Shown here one piece after another: positions 48,420 to 59,000 of a stretch of DNA of 64,000 nt (position 1 is its first letter; each line of letters opens with the position of its first letter). The notes beneath the pieces were generated by a model. It was given only the letters and a program-made list of their open reading frames with translations. It ran no database searches and was not told where the DNA came from. Made by a program: the position numbers and the translations under genes. Origin of the DNA: Sarcocystis neurona (Eukaryota; Apicomplexa; Conoidasida; Eucoccidiorida; Sarcocystidae); assembly GCA_000727475.1 (NCBI GenBank), contig KL647293.1, positions 2,244,588 through 2,308,587 on the forward strand, read 5' to 3'.

Positions 48420-51400
48420 TCACGATCGCTGCTGCTCTTGCAGTTCCGGCTGCTTCTTCTCTCTCTCTCTCCTTTCCCTGTTACTACGCACTGCTAACGC
48501 TGCTGCTGCTGCTGCTGTTGCAGTCGCCGCTCCCTCCTGTCTCTCTCTGCTGCCCCTGCTACTACACACTGCTAACCCTGCTGCTGTTGTTGCAGTCGCC
48601 GCTGCCTCTCTTCCTTCTCTCCCTCTCCTTCGCTTGCTCCTCCCAGTGCGCAACGCTATTGCTGCTGCGGCTGTTGATCGCGTCTGCGTTTGCTGCCGTT
48701 GTGGACGACTGCTCTTCGCTGCTTCTCCTGCAGCTCGACGGAGCTGCGCCTCTCACGTGCTGCTGCTGCGGTTGTGATCAGCGGTCGTCTCTGGTGTGCG
48801 TTAGGCGAAACTCCCCTTTTCTACGGCTGCTAAACTTGAAGGCAGTGCCGCGGCCGTGGGTGTGGCAGCCCCGTTTCTTCAACAAGCAGCACCTATTCCC
48901 CCTGCATTTCCTCTTCCTGCTGTTTGCTGCTGAACATCCGCGGGCCAGAATTTGCTGCGTCTCCTCGGGAAGAAAACGCATTTCTGCAGCGGCGCAACGC
49001 CGCCGTTGACACCGTCCCAGCAGCTGCCGTTGCGCGAGCCGCGGCCAGTGGAAGAACGACGGCAAGGCAGAACAGTGTCGCCGCTGCTGCGGGTCTGCTG
49101 CTATTCTTGCGTTGCCGCTGCTGTTACGCTGCGGCTGCAGAAGATTTGCAGTTGAAGAAGACGCGGACGAAGAGGAGGAAAAAAAGTACAGCAGCCAGAA
49201 CAGTCGCAGCCACAGCAGACACACGGTCACACAGCGCATTAATATTTTTCTACGCATGCACCAATATACACCACAGCAGCAGGTCACGCAGCAGCTGCGG
49301 CCCTGGCCGACAGTCGTAGTAGCATCATTACGGCAGTGGCCGCCAACAGCTGGAAGGGGGGATCACACAACGAGACATCCCAACTCCGGACCCATGTACA
49401 TGTGTACACATATTTACTGTTACTGCTGCTGAAGATGAGGCGGCTTGGCGTGCTGCAGCTGTCGATGCTACTGTCGCTGCTGTTACGCTGCGCTGTGATG
49501 CGGGCGATGCTCCTGCGGCGGCTTCTGCTTCCCCTGTATAGCCGCGCGTACGCTTGAGAGAGGTTGCTGTTCGGGCTGCCTGCTCCGGCGTCTTACGACG
49601 CGACGACGTGTGCGTGTGCGCTGCTAGGAGGAGCGACACAACAGCGGCAGCAGCAGCAACAGAGGCAGCTGCTGCCGAAGATCGTGTGCTCGCAAAACTC
49701 CGCAGAGAGGCTCTACTGCCACTGCAGTCGGCTTCTGGTGAATGTTTCACGCCGGGTGGCTGCGAGAGCAGCACTTGGTGCTGCAGCTGTTGTGATGCTG
49801 CAGCTGTTGTGATGCTGCTGCTGTTGTGGTGCTGCTGCTGCTGTGATGCTGCTGCTGTTGTGATGCTGCTGCCGAAGGTGCAGGGGCGCTGGTCTTACTA
49901 CTCCTGCTCCTACGCTGCGACTACCACTCTGCGGCGTCTGCTGCGACGTGTGGATGCTTGCCCCCACGTGACTCGTGACTGCTCAATGCATGGTACATTT
50001 TTTGCTGTCTAGCTTGGCGCGAAGTCTTCAACGCCTGCGGCGCTGTTGCTGCTTCGCCCCGTCTGTGTGGTTCTGCTTTGCTGCTCCTCGTGCTGCTCTT
50101 GGGATCCATGTGAATACTGCTGCTCCTTCTCCTCCCCTGCGTTCTTCTTGTGGACTCTGTGTGGCGCTGCTGATGCGCGTGCTGCTTCCCTTGAACTGTG
50201 CGCTGCAGCTGTGGTGTTAATTGGTGTGGAAGCCGTGTTGCCGTCTGTGTCTACATCCCTCCTCCTGCGCGCTGCTCTTGCGCGGCTTTTTCCGTGGGTG
50301 CTGCAGCTGCTGGTAACGCTGCTGTTTCTTCACTTCCGTGATGCCCCCACGGCTGCTGCGGCCGTTTTAACTTCGTCTGTGTACTGCTGCTGCTCCTGCC
50401 ATGGCGGAGCCCATGCGTGCTGAGCCCCCTTATTAAGGGCAGCGGTGCGGAAAGACGGGTAGCCTGCTGTGCTGCACGTGCTTCTGGGCGCCAGTAGCAG
50501 AGATGAGCTACCGTCACTCTGCAGCTCAAATCGTCCTTGTGTGTGTGTGTGTGTCTACTACTACATTCGCGTACGGAGAGACGGATCCAGATGACAAGAT
50601 ACGATTATTCCCCACGCATGATGCGTGTGTGCTTGTGTTTGTCTATGTGCTTGTGGACACTCCCTTCTTGTGAATATAGCATACCAGTCTGTGCTGGCCC
50701 ACAGTTCCATCGGCACGTCTACCTACATGTATCAGCAGGCCCGCGTACATAATGGACACAGGAGTACCTGTCTTTGTGTGGGCATCGACATACGCGTCCA
50801 GATGTAGGTGTTGCCGCCGTCCACAAGTCTTCACTGCCAACCGCCTTGCAGGGGCTGCTTCTGGAGCCATTGCTGTTGCTGCTGTGCACACTGTTGTCTA
50901 GCTGTTCACAACGTTGCCGCTTAGGCCAGCGATACGTCGGCCTGCCCGTATGTGTAGGGCATCGGCCAGTCATGGGGTGATACTCCTGCGGATGCGGACG
51001 GACTCTTCTCGCTGCTGACGTTTTCTGCGTAATGCAAGGAATCGTCTGACGCTGTTGCTGTGGGACTATACCGCTTTGGAACCGCTTTCCAGCTGTCGCC
51101 AGCCTTTCCATGCCCGTGCTGCGTGTGTATGCGTCGGCGGTGTTCCTGCTGTCGCTCCTGCTGCAGGTGCCGCCCTTCCGTGCGCAGGTGCTGCGGTAGC
51201 TGCTGCTGGTGTTGCCGGTGCTCCCGTCCTGCTACTGCTGCGGGTGCTGCCGTCCTGCTGCTCCTGCCGGTGCTGCCGCCGTGGTGGTGCCGCTGCGACA
51301 GCAGCTGTGCAGCACCGAGATGCTAGTAGCAGTAGCGGTAGCAGCAACCTGCTGATGTCGCTTCTCGAGTAGCCTACGAGCAGAGCAAGCGTCACTGCAT

Positions 51401-52480
51401 TTGTTGTGGCCGCAGCAGCTGGTAGGCAGGTGTATCGGTCCCTATGGAAGCAAAGTGGTGTTCAGTGGGTCTGTCGTTGGGGGTGGTCGTACGGATGACT
51501 GATGCTGCAGCAGCAGCTGTTGTCGCGCTGCTGTTGACTGGGAGAGGGCACACCAGTTCTCCGAACCCTGCAGCAAAGTGTCACTGTGCGCCGCTGCTGC
51601 AGCAGCCACGCTACTGCTGTAGCTGCTCTACTGCTCCCGTGCTGCTGCTGCTGGTGCTGCTCAGGTGCAGCTATTGCTGCATTGTGCCACTGTGGTTGCT
51701 GTGGCGCTGTTGCTGCTGCTGTGCTGCTGCTGCGGCAGCAACGCTCAATTCCGCACTGGGGAGCGTCAATGTACGCTAGCCACTTGATGTCGTCGGTAGA
51801 GGAGACCGGTGCGAAGGCCTTCCCACATGACCCTGGTGGTGCTGCGTCCCACCAGCAGCAACTGCCAGCAGCAGCAACGGAGCAACACCACAGGGCTGTG
51901 ACGTGTTGAGTCAGAGACTGCTGCTGTGTCTCCTCCAGCTGCTACATTCCGCCGAGCGTTTTCCGCGCAGCTACTAACTGTGCTCCCCGTCCTCTGGTGG
52001 CAGCAGCAGGCGAGCAGCAACTGCTGGGGCAGCGCAACAACAGCAGAGGGGCAGCAGCAGCGGGGCCTCATTTTGTAGAGCAGCAGTCTTCCGAAGAGCA
52101 GCCCCAGGCGCGCCTCTCTCTTTTTTGGGGGCTGTCCCGCTGGCGACCCGCACAGCATGGCGTATACACAAGCTGCCGTTGCATGAGCGGCAAGCAGAGC
52201 ACCGACAGAAAGACCGACCACATGCAGAGCAGCAACAGCGGAGGAATTTTTAGTCTTCCACACAACAAATGCAGCAACCTCTTTTCTGTCGCAACCCGGA
52301 CAGCCTCAGGAAAGAGCTTCGCCGTGTCCGTCCCTGCCTGCGTCCGCGACCGGGCGACTTTTCTCCCATGGTGCAGCAACAGCAGCAGCAGCAAGACCCA
52401 TAGTAGCACAGACCAATGCCAGGGTGTAGCAGGCGCCGAAAGAGCAGCGGCACCGACAAGACCAGACAGTCTTCCTCTAT
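48420..52480. other. CTG-rich stretch with unresolved coding-like pieces
   Basis: On the plus strand the triplet repeats read CTG, so sense CAG lies on the minus strand, as in the coiled-coil gene next door. Coding-like pieces include a minus frame at 50719-51111 (HPMTGRCPTHTGRPTYRWPK), a plus frame at 48924-49200 and a minus frame overlapping it. None has a recognised domain or a full set of splice sites. The part nearest 48420 must hold the promoter of the coiled-coil gene, or further 5' exons of it. Confidence 0.35.
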
Positions 52481-53425
52481 ATGCAGATCAGCACCACACG
52501 TTTTTCGTTGGCCGGCAAAACGGCGGGGAGTGTCGTCTGCGGGCCACCAGCAGCCCTCCCATGTCCCCTCAGCCAGGGCAAGCCTGTCTCATCTGCGGCC
52601 GCTGCACCTGCTGCAGCGCCACAAGCAGCCGCCCCAGGGAGAGAGGGAACGACAGAACCGTCTGAATACCGCGGTGGCAGGGTCACACGAAGGAATGTAG
52701 TAACTGCTGCAGGGTATAGACGCCGACGAGCAGCCGCATACATACGAGCAACGACGTCGGCGTCGCCGCAGACCACAGAGTATAATACGCAGCCGCAGGA
52801 CGGCAGCGTATCTCCCCCCGTACAACAGCAGCAGCGTTACCAGACCAGCAGCGTATACGGCGCGCGATCGACAGCCTCACGAAGAGGAGGAGCAGAAGCA
52901 ACCGCAACGACAGCAAGAGCCTGTGTGTGTACAGCAGCATCACCAGCAGGAGCCCTAGCCACAGCGGCAGCGCGGCAGCAAGAGCTGCGGCTGGGGAGCA
53001 GTTTCAGAAAATACTCCAGCAGCAGCAGCACCGGCCCCAGCAACACCGGCCCCAGCAACACCGGCCCCAGCAACACCGTCCCCAGCAACACCGTCCCCAG
53101 CAACACCGTCCCCAGCAGCACCGGCCCCAGCAGCACCGGCCCCAACAGCACCGGCCCCAACAGCTCCGGCCCCAACAGCACCGACCCCGACAGGAACGGT
53201 ACCAGCAGCAACGGCACCAGCAGCACGGGCACCAGCAGCACGGGCTCCAGCAGGTGTAGCAGCAGGAGTCCCCCCGATAGACGGAGAGTTTTTGGAGAAG
53301 CAGCAGCACCTGCTGCATCGACGGAAGCACGTGACTTGTACAACTGCAGCAAATGGACTGGATGCGCGTTCCTTCTTATTTTTGCCAGCGCCGGTGTAAA
53401 GGAGGAGGAGCAGCGGCGACGATGA
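52481..53425 (+). CDS. Hypothetical protein with a pentapeptide tandem repeat
   Basis: A plus-strand frame of 314 codons opens at ATG 52481. The first half is Ala/Arg/Ser/Thr-rich and not repetitive (EYRGGRVTRRNVVTAAGYRR). Residues 180-255 are a tandem array of five-residue units such as SNTGP, from the 15-bp minisatellite at 53026-53250. CAG repeats run on this strand here, which favours plus-strand coding. Because the unit is 15 bp, all six frames across it tend to be open, so the array itself is no evidence. A second plus frame (51997-52665, ATG 52184) overlaps it and could be an upstream exon. No family is recognised. Confidence 0.3.
   Translation: MQISTTRFSLAGKTAGSVVCGPPAALPCPLSQGKPVSSAAAAPAAAPQAAAPGREGTTEPSEYRGGRVTRRNVVTAAGYRRRRAAAYIRATTSASPQTTEYNTQPQDGSVSPPVQQQQRYQTSSVYGARSTASRRGGAEATATTARACVCTAASPAGALATAAARQQELRLGSSFRKYSSSSSTGPSNTGPSNTGPSNTVPSNTVPSNTVPSSTGPSSTGPNSTGPNSSGPNSTDPDRNGTSSNGTSSTGTSSTGSSRCSSRSPPDRRRVFGEAAAPAASTEARDLYNCSKWTGCAFLLIFASAGVKEEEQRRR
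53026..53250. repeat. 15-bp minisatellite, about 15 units
   Basis: Fifteen units of the form CARCACCGGCCCCAR run head to tail. The first ten differ only at the third, eighth or ninth, and last bases; the last five drift further. The run keeps frame and encodes a pentapeptide repeat in each reading frame. Confidence 0.9.
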
Positions 53426-54553
53426 AGCTCTACACATAGAGAAATAACTTGCTGATGCGCTGCTGCGGTGCAGACACACGCGCCCGATGAAGAGTTGCTA
53501 GACAACGCGTGACGCAGTGTCGCTCGACGCTTACGAGGCACAGGAATGCAGCAGCAGAGAGCGAGACTCCCACGCATGCATGTCCGCCTGCTTCGCCTGA
53601 GCGATTATGTGTAAAAAGAGGAGAACGGCACGTCCGCAGCAGCAGAAGCTGCAGCAACTGCGCTGCGGCTGCGCAGGATTTTTGTAGAAGTGCGCCCCAG
53701 CAGCAGCAGACGGCAGAACGGGAGGGGCACCGCTGGACACAGACGGGAGAAGCCGCAGCAGGAGGAGGAGACGAAGCAGCACGAGGGGAGCAGTAGAAGT
53801 AGAAGGAGCAGCAGGAGACGCAGCAGCGGGCGGGCAGCTGCAGGTCTGAGCAGCAGCCGAATTCAGGACAGGAGCCGCAGCTGCAGCAACGCAAGCAGTC
53901 GGCAGACTGCGTCGGCAGCAGCAGGAGGCGACGGTCAGCAGCAGCTCAAGGAGAAGCACTCACGACTGCAGCAGCAGGAAGAGCAACAGCGTCTTGTGGA
54001 ACTCTAGGGCCAAGGGAAGGGAAGCACCGGGTACAAAGGTAGAAGCAGCAGCAGCAGCAGAAGCCACAGGAGACGAAGTGGCGGGGAGACGTGAGGGAGG
54101 AGCAGCTACAGCTGCCGTAGCAGCAGCAACAGGAGCAAGGGGGGCAGCAGGAGCACCAGCAGCACCGAGAAGCCGTGCAGACAAAGCGGCTGCTGCAAGC
54201 AAAACAAACACACACACCACAGCAGCGATGTGGGGTGCGGCGGCACCGGTAGCAGCTGAAGAGGAGGAGAGAGCTGGCCGCCAGAGCAACACCAGCGGGT
54301 GACGCGTCCAACCCACACACACAAGGAAACGTCTCTACGAGAGAGTTTGGACAGCAGCAGTGGCAGCAGCAAACGGACAGTTCCCGCACCACATGAGGAA
54401 GAGGAAGGACGTGGTCCTCGCAGATGGCGGCGTGGTGCAGAGAGCTCGAGGCGCTGCTGCAGCAACAGCGGAGGTGGAGGCGTGAAGACGCCGTGTGGAC
54501 ACCTGCGGACGGGAGAAACAGCAGCTGATGTGCTACTCCGTCCCCAGCGCGCT
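53426..54553. other. CAG-rich stretch, no resolved gene
   Basis: CAG repeats run on the plus strand. Plus frames at 53690-54007 and 54299-54720 look partly protein-like (Gln/Glu/Arg-rich), but I see no consistent splice chain and no recognised domain. They could be 3' exons of the gene at 52481 or a separate gene ending before the minus-strand gene at 54554. Confidence 0.3.
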
Positions 54554-55383
54554 TCAAAATGTTCGCAGCGACCTCCGCTGCTGCTGCGCCGCTTCCAGAG
54601 GGGAGCAAATTTGGTTCAAGCGCTGCTGGTGATGAGACAGCAACTGCTCGAACACTTCTGCCGCCTGCAGACGTCGTCGCGACGTCTCCTTCGCACCGCT
54701 AGTCGTATCGACGAGTGCCTCTCTACATCCCTCTTCTTTATCTGCGTCCCTGTCTGTGTGTGCACACGTACAGCCATATTTGCTTCCCGTATTAGTATAC
54801 ATGCAGAAACATGCACACCGCGCGTGAGACGCACCCGTCGTTGGTCAGCCGGTCGAGGCCGTGTTTCCACAAACAGCAGCCTGTCGGGGACTACATAGAC
54901 TGACACAGCTGGCGCGGCGCCTGCTGCTGCTGTCGCTGCATCCGGCGTTGCTGCAGCCGCCGTTGCTGCTGCTGCTGCTGTTGCTCGAGCCGCTGTTGCT
55001 GCTGCTGCTGTTGTTGCAGCTGCTGTTGTTGCAGCTGCTGTTGCGGCTGCTGCAGGAGGCTCCGCAGGTGTTTGAGGGAGGGCTGCTCGTTGTCGTCGAG
55101 TTCAGATGCGCGCTAGGGGCCCCGGCGGCAGTCGGCCAGCACTCCGCTGCAGCTGCAGCAGAGTCGGGGCACTACCCTGTGGCGTTTGCTGCACCTACTG
55201 CTGCTGCTGCTCTTTTCTGTCTGCTGCAGCAGTTGCTGTGTCGTCTGCTCCTGCGCCGACGGGGCTCGGCTGCAGCTGCCCACCCACCAGCAGAGTACAA
55301 AGCAGCGGTAGCCGCCGTCTTTGCTGTCTCTTCTTCGTCGACTCCGCCCCTCTCGTCGAGGCAGGACGGGCGTGCTGCACGCT
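54554..55383 (-). CDS. 3' exons of a Gln-rich unrecognised protein
   Basis: Three minus-strand exons join in phase: 55383-55199 (after the acceptor TTTCTTTTTCCTAG, phase 0 at GTAGGT), 55112-54895 (after CCCCTAG, phase 2 at GTAGTC) and 54722-54554 (ending TGA). They encode about 190 residues: an Arg-rich segment, ASELDDNEQPSLKHLRSLL, a Gln/Arg-rich block (QQQRLEQQQQQQQRRLQQRR), and a helical C-terminus (ETSRRRLQAAEVFEQLLSHH). The first exon needs two leading bases from an upstream exon that I could not place, somewhere in 55384-56086 or beyond. It is probably divergent from the phosphate transporter gene. No family is recognised; the last donor is weak. Confidence 0.45.
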
Positions 55384-56086
55384 CTAGGAAAAAGAAACTG
55401 ACTCTAGGGAAGCCTGTCCCAGGCGCGTGGAGCCAAGCGTGCCCCCAGAGTATCCAGACGAATATATACATCTTCCTCTACGATATGTGTGCATCTCGTT
55501 ATTCTCCTTCGTACCCAGCCGTCGTCGATTTCTCTTCCGCAGCAATAGACACGCGCTGCTTCTCTGGTGGTGAGGGGGCAAAGTCCTTCTCCGTCTGACC
55601 GCATCCTCACCGTTTTCCGCTTGTCCTTGCGTCGGGTTTTCTTCTCCCCCCTCCCGCAAAGAGAAGTCCACCTCTCCCACAGGCTTTTCTCAATTTCTTG
55701 TTTCTCTCCTAATCTCCTCCCCACGTCCTCCCTGCATGCTCTCGTCTGCGTCTCGAGCTGTTTGTGTTGCTGGAAAAATTACGCCCATCACGCCGTCTCC
55801 GTCCCCCCCTTCCCGTCTCGTCTCGCGGGAAAGGGGCGGTCCAGCAACGACTGCCGTGGGGCTGTCCCTCGAGTCAGCTGCGTAAAAAACGGCACAAAGA
55901 GGTGCCGCTGCTGCTGGGCGTGCTGTTGCGTAGCTTTTCTCTGCGGCGGCCGAAGTAGCAGCAGCAGCAGCTGGGCAGGACACAGAGAAGCCGAGGCCTG
56001 GAGCTGCTGCTGCCAGTCCGTGCGCGCTTGCGCGCACGTCCTGCTGCTGCGGTCGGCGGGGCTGCCGCTGCTGCTTCCGCGCAAGG
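55384..56086. other. Spacer between divergent genes
   Basis: This lies between the minus-strand Gln-rich exons and the phosphate transporter start at 56087. It must contain the transporter promoter and 5' UTR. The 5' exon of the Gln-rich gene may also be here: a minus frame around 55790-56080 is protein-like (RTCAQARTDWQQQLQASASL) but has no in-frame ATG that I trust. No promoter motif is recognised. Confidence 0.35.
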
Positions 56087-59000
56087 ATGGCAGGGAACGG
56101 GGTGGATCCGGCGCTGGCGGGAGCTGTAGCCGCAGGCCAGCCGTCAGATTTTACGTGGATCGTCGTTCTGGGAGGCATCACCTGCTTCCTCACCGCCTTC
56201 GCCATCGGCGCGAACGACGTGGCGAACACGTTCAGCAGCTCGGTCGGGTCACGGGCCCTGCCGCTGTGGGTGGCCATCTGCCTTGCTGCTGTTCTGGAGA
56301 CTATTGGCGCGACGCTGCTTGGGGGAGCTGTGACCGACAGTATTCGCTCTAAGATTATAGGTCAGAATTTCATTCCTTGCGGTGCCCTCTGCACTTACAC
56401 ACATACACACGCCCGCACGTGGAATATCTATGTGCTCCTCCCAAGTGAAGCGTGTGTCGTCTTCACGTGTACACCCGCATACGCGTATATATATGCACAT
56501 ATGTACCTACATGTATATATATGTCTGTACACGAATCGTGGGGTCGTTTTGTCGTCTTCAGCGGGCGGACGTCGCGCCCGCAAACATACACCTTCCGGTC
56601 GTCCACACGCACGTCTACCTGTATATATATATATACATATATATATACGTGTATATATACATATAGGTATATGTATGCCTGTATTCGAGCCGTCGGGTCG
56701 TCCTGGCGTCTTTAGGGCGCCGTTTCCCTCCTCCAAACAGCTTCCGGTCGCCCACACGCAGGTCCACTGCTTCTCGTTTCTTTGCTTGGTGGCCACACAC
56801 AGGAGTTGTCGACCAGTGGTCGAATCACAGAGAATTGTCGCTGCTGCGCGTGAGTACTTCCTTCCTCGTGGCTGCGAAGGTCCTCGCCTGCGCAGCTGCA
56901 TTGCTCGTGGCTGGGGCTCATATACGGCGGGGGTTGCGAGGATTTACTTGCAGGCGTGTATGTGCGGCTCGTCTCTATCTGTTGCATTCCGCCGCGTCTT
57001 CGCTTCCCTGCGCGTGTGCACACCACGTGCTTTGTCGTCTTCCTTTCGCGGAAGAAAGAAGAAGAAAAGGAAGAGGAAGTCAGCTAAGAGTCGCTTCAGA
57101 GACAAAGAGAGACAGACACAGTTCCACATGTATGAATCCACGTGTGCACGCATATATGCGCGCATGTCTACATGTGTTGCGGAAGTGCTGCTGCGGGCGC
57201 TGGGTGCAGACTTTGAAGTGTTCGAGGGCACGCCGACGATTTTGATGAGCGGCATGCTCTGCGCGCTGATCGGCGCCGGAGGATGGCTCTTCCTCGCGAA
57301 CAAATTTGGGCTGCCCGTGTCCACGACGCATGCAATCATAGGAGCCCTGCTCGGCTTCGGCCTCGCCTCTGGCAACGTCCACGCCGTCCGGTGGAACCAG
57401 GTCGCTTCGATCGTCGTTTCTTGGCTGCTGGCGCCGGTCGTCGCAAGCTGCGTCGGCGGCTCGCTGTTCGTCCTGCTCCGCGCGACCATTCTCAGGAAAC
57501 CGAACTCTCTGCAGAGAGCGAAGAGGTCCGCGCAGACGCCTCTCCCCGCCCGTCCACGCCGCCAGCGAACGCAGCCCTGCCGCGTTTCATGCCCCGCAGA
57601 CAGACTGTCTCTCTCCGAGCCTACACGTCCATGTACATCAGCACTTTCCTGTGTGTTTTGTGCGCTGTCAGTACAGAAAGGTGTCTCTCAGTACACAGGT
57701 AGATGGATAGAAATGTACGTATGTCCGGATGTATGTGTATGCAGGCATGTGCGCACATGTACGTGTTTGTGCATATATATATATATATATCTGTGAAGGC
57801 ACGTGTATATGTGTGTAGATGTCCTCGTGTGTAGTATGTTGGACACGTACTCTCTCTGTGTTTGTAGACAGCCGCGTGGCGTACGGATGCGCCCGGCCCG
57901 AGTCGCTCCACGTGGCGAGTCTGAAGACATCTGTGTATATGTGTATCTACACCTACCCAGGAAGGATAGGTCAATACGTCTCTCCCTACATGTATATCTA
58001 CGCACTTAGGTTACGCAAATTTCTCTCCCTCTGTATATATACATGTGTGTTTACACCTACGCAGGGAGCATTTGCACTCTGTCTCTCTGTGTACGATGTA
58101 TTTACACCTACGCACGAAAGATACGCATATTTTTCTCTCTTCCTATGTATATGTATATATGTGTGCAAGTACGACGTGCAAGTCTGTCTCTCCTGTCTTT
58201 CTCTCTATATACACACACATATGTATTCACGCGTGCGCAGGTATACATACATCACGCCGGTAGGATGAGCAGATCTGTTCTCTCTATGTACAAGCATGTG
58301 CCCAGCGTATTTGAATGTTGCGGACGTGGCGTGTGCAAGTCACTTCTGAAGTATCAGAGATAATACGGCTGCTGCAGTAGTTGGGAGTACGTCCCTCTGG
58401 ACTTGTAGGGAAGGCGACCCTGGTCTCTGTATAGAGTAGTCAAACGCAGATCGAGGCGCGGGAGGGGAGGAGCAGGGGAGCCTTGGCTTGGGGGGGTCAC
58501 AACAGAAGTGGTAGCGCCGGGAGAAGAAGTGGAACGTTCCCGCTGCTGGCGACGAGAGACGCAGCAGGAAGAGGGGAACGTGTGGGATGGGGCACCGCTG
58601 CGACCTGCGGCGCGGCGCGGACGTGTGCGGGTTTTCTGCGACTGACACGAAGGTGCTTCTTGGTCCCGAGACGCAGAAAACGTGAAGAAAAGATGGAGCA
58701 GAGAATAACTTCTCTTCGCAGCGTGGCCCCTGGAAGCAGCTGCACGAGCACGCGCCCGTCTGCGTGGGACATGCGTGCGGCTGCGTGTGCTCACATAATC
58801 ACTGCTGGGGAAAGTTCTCAGTCTTCGTCTGTTCTTCCACCTCTCGTTGAAGGCACGGGTCTGCACGTGCCTCTTGGGAAGTGCCTGGACCGCATTCCTT
58901 CGCTCTTCCATCATATGCAATACATTACCTCCACGCGTATATGCGTGCATGTATGTGTATACACGTGTATATGTACATATGTATTTGTGTATATACATGT

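Noticed and set aside
45375..48777. Plus-strand Leu/Cys/Ala-rich frames opposite coiled-coil exon 1
   Set aside because: They are CTG shadows of CAG-coded Gln/Ala/Ser on the minus strand, where a 1,010-codon exon with a good donor is present.
54861..55598. Plus frame of 245 codons with a long Leu run
   Set aside because: It is the antisense of the Gln/Arg block in the minus-strand gene at 54554-55383, which has three in-phase exons.
55690..56277. Minus frame of 195 codons overlapping the phosphate transporter start
   Set aside because: It runs antisense through the conserved PiT signature exon and has no splice sites or domain.
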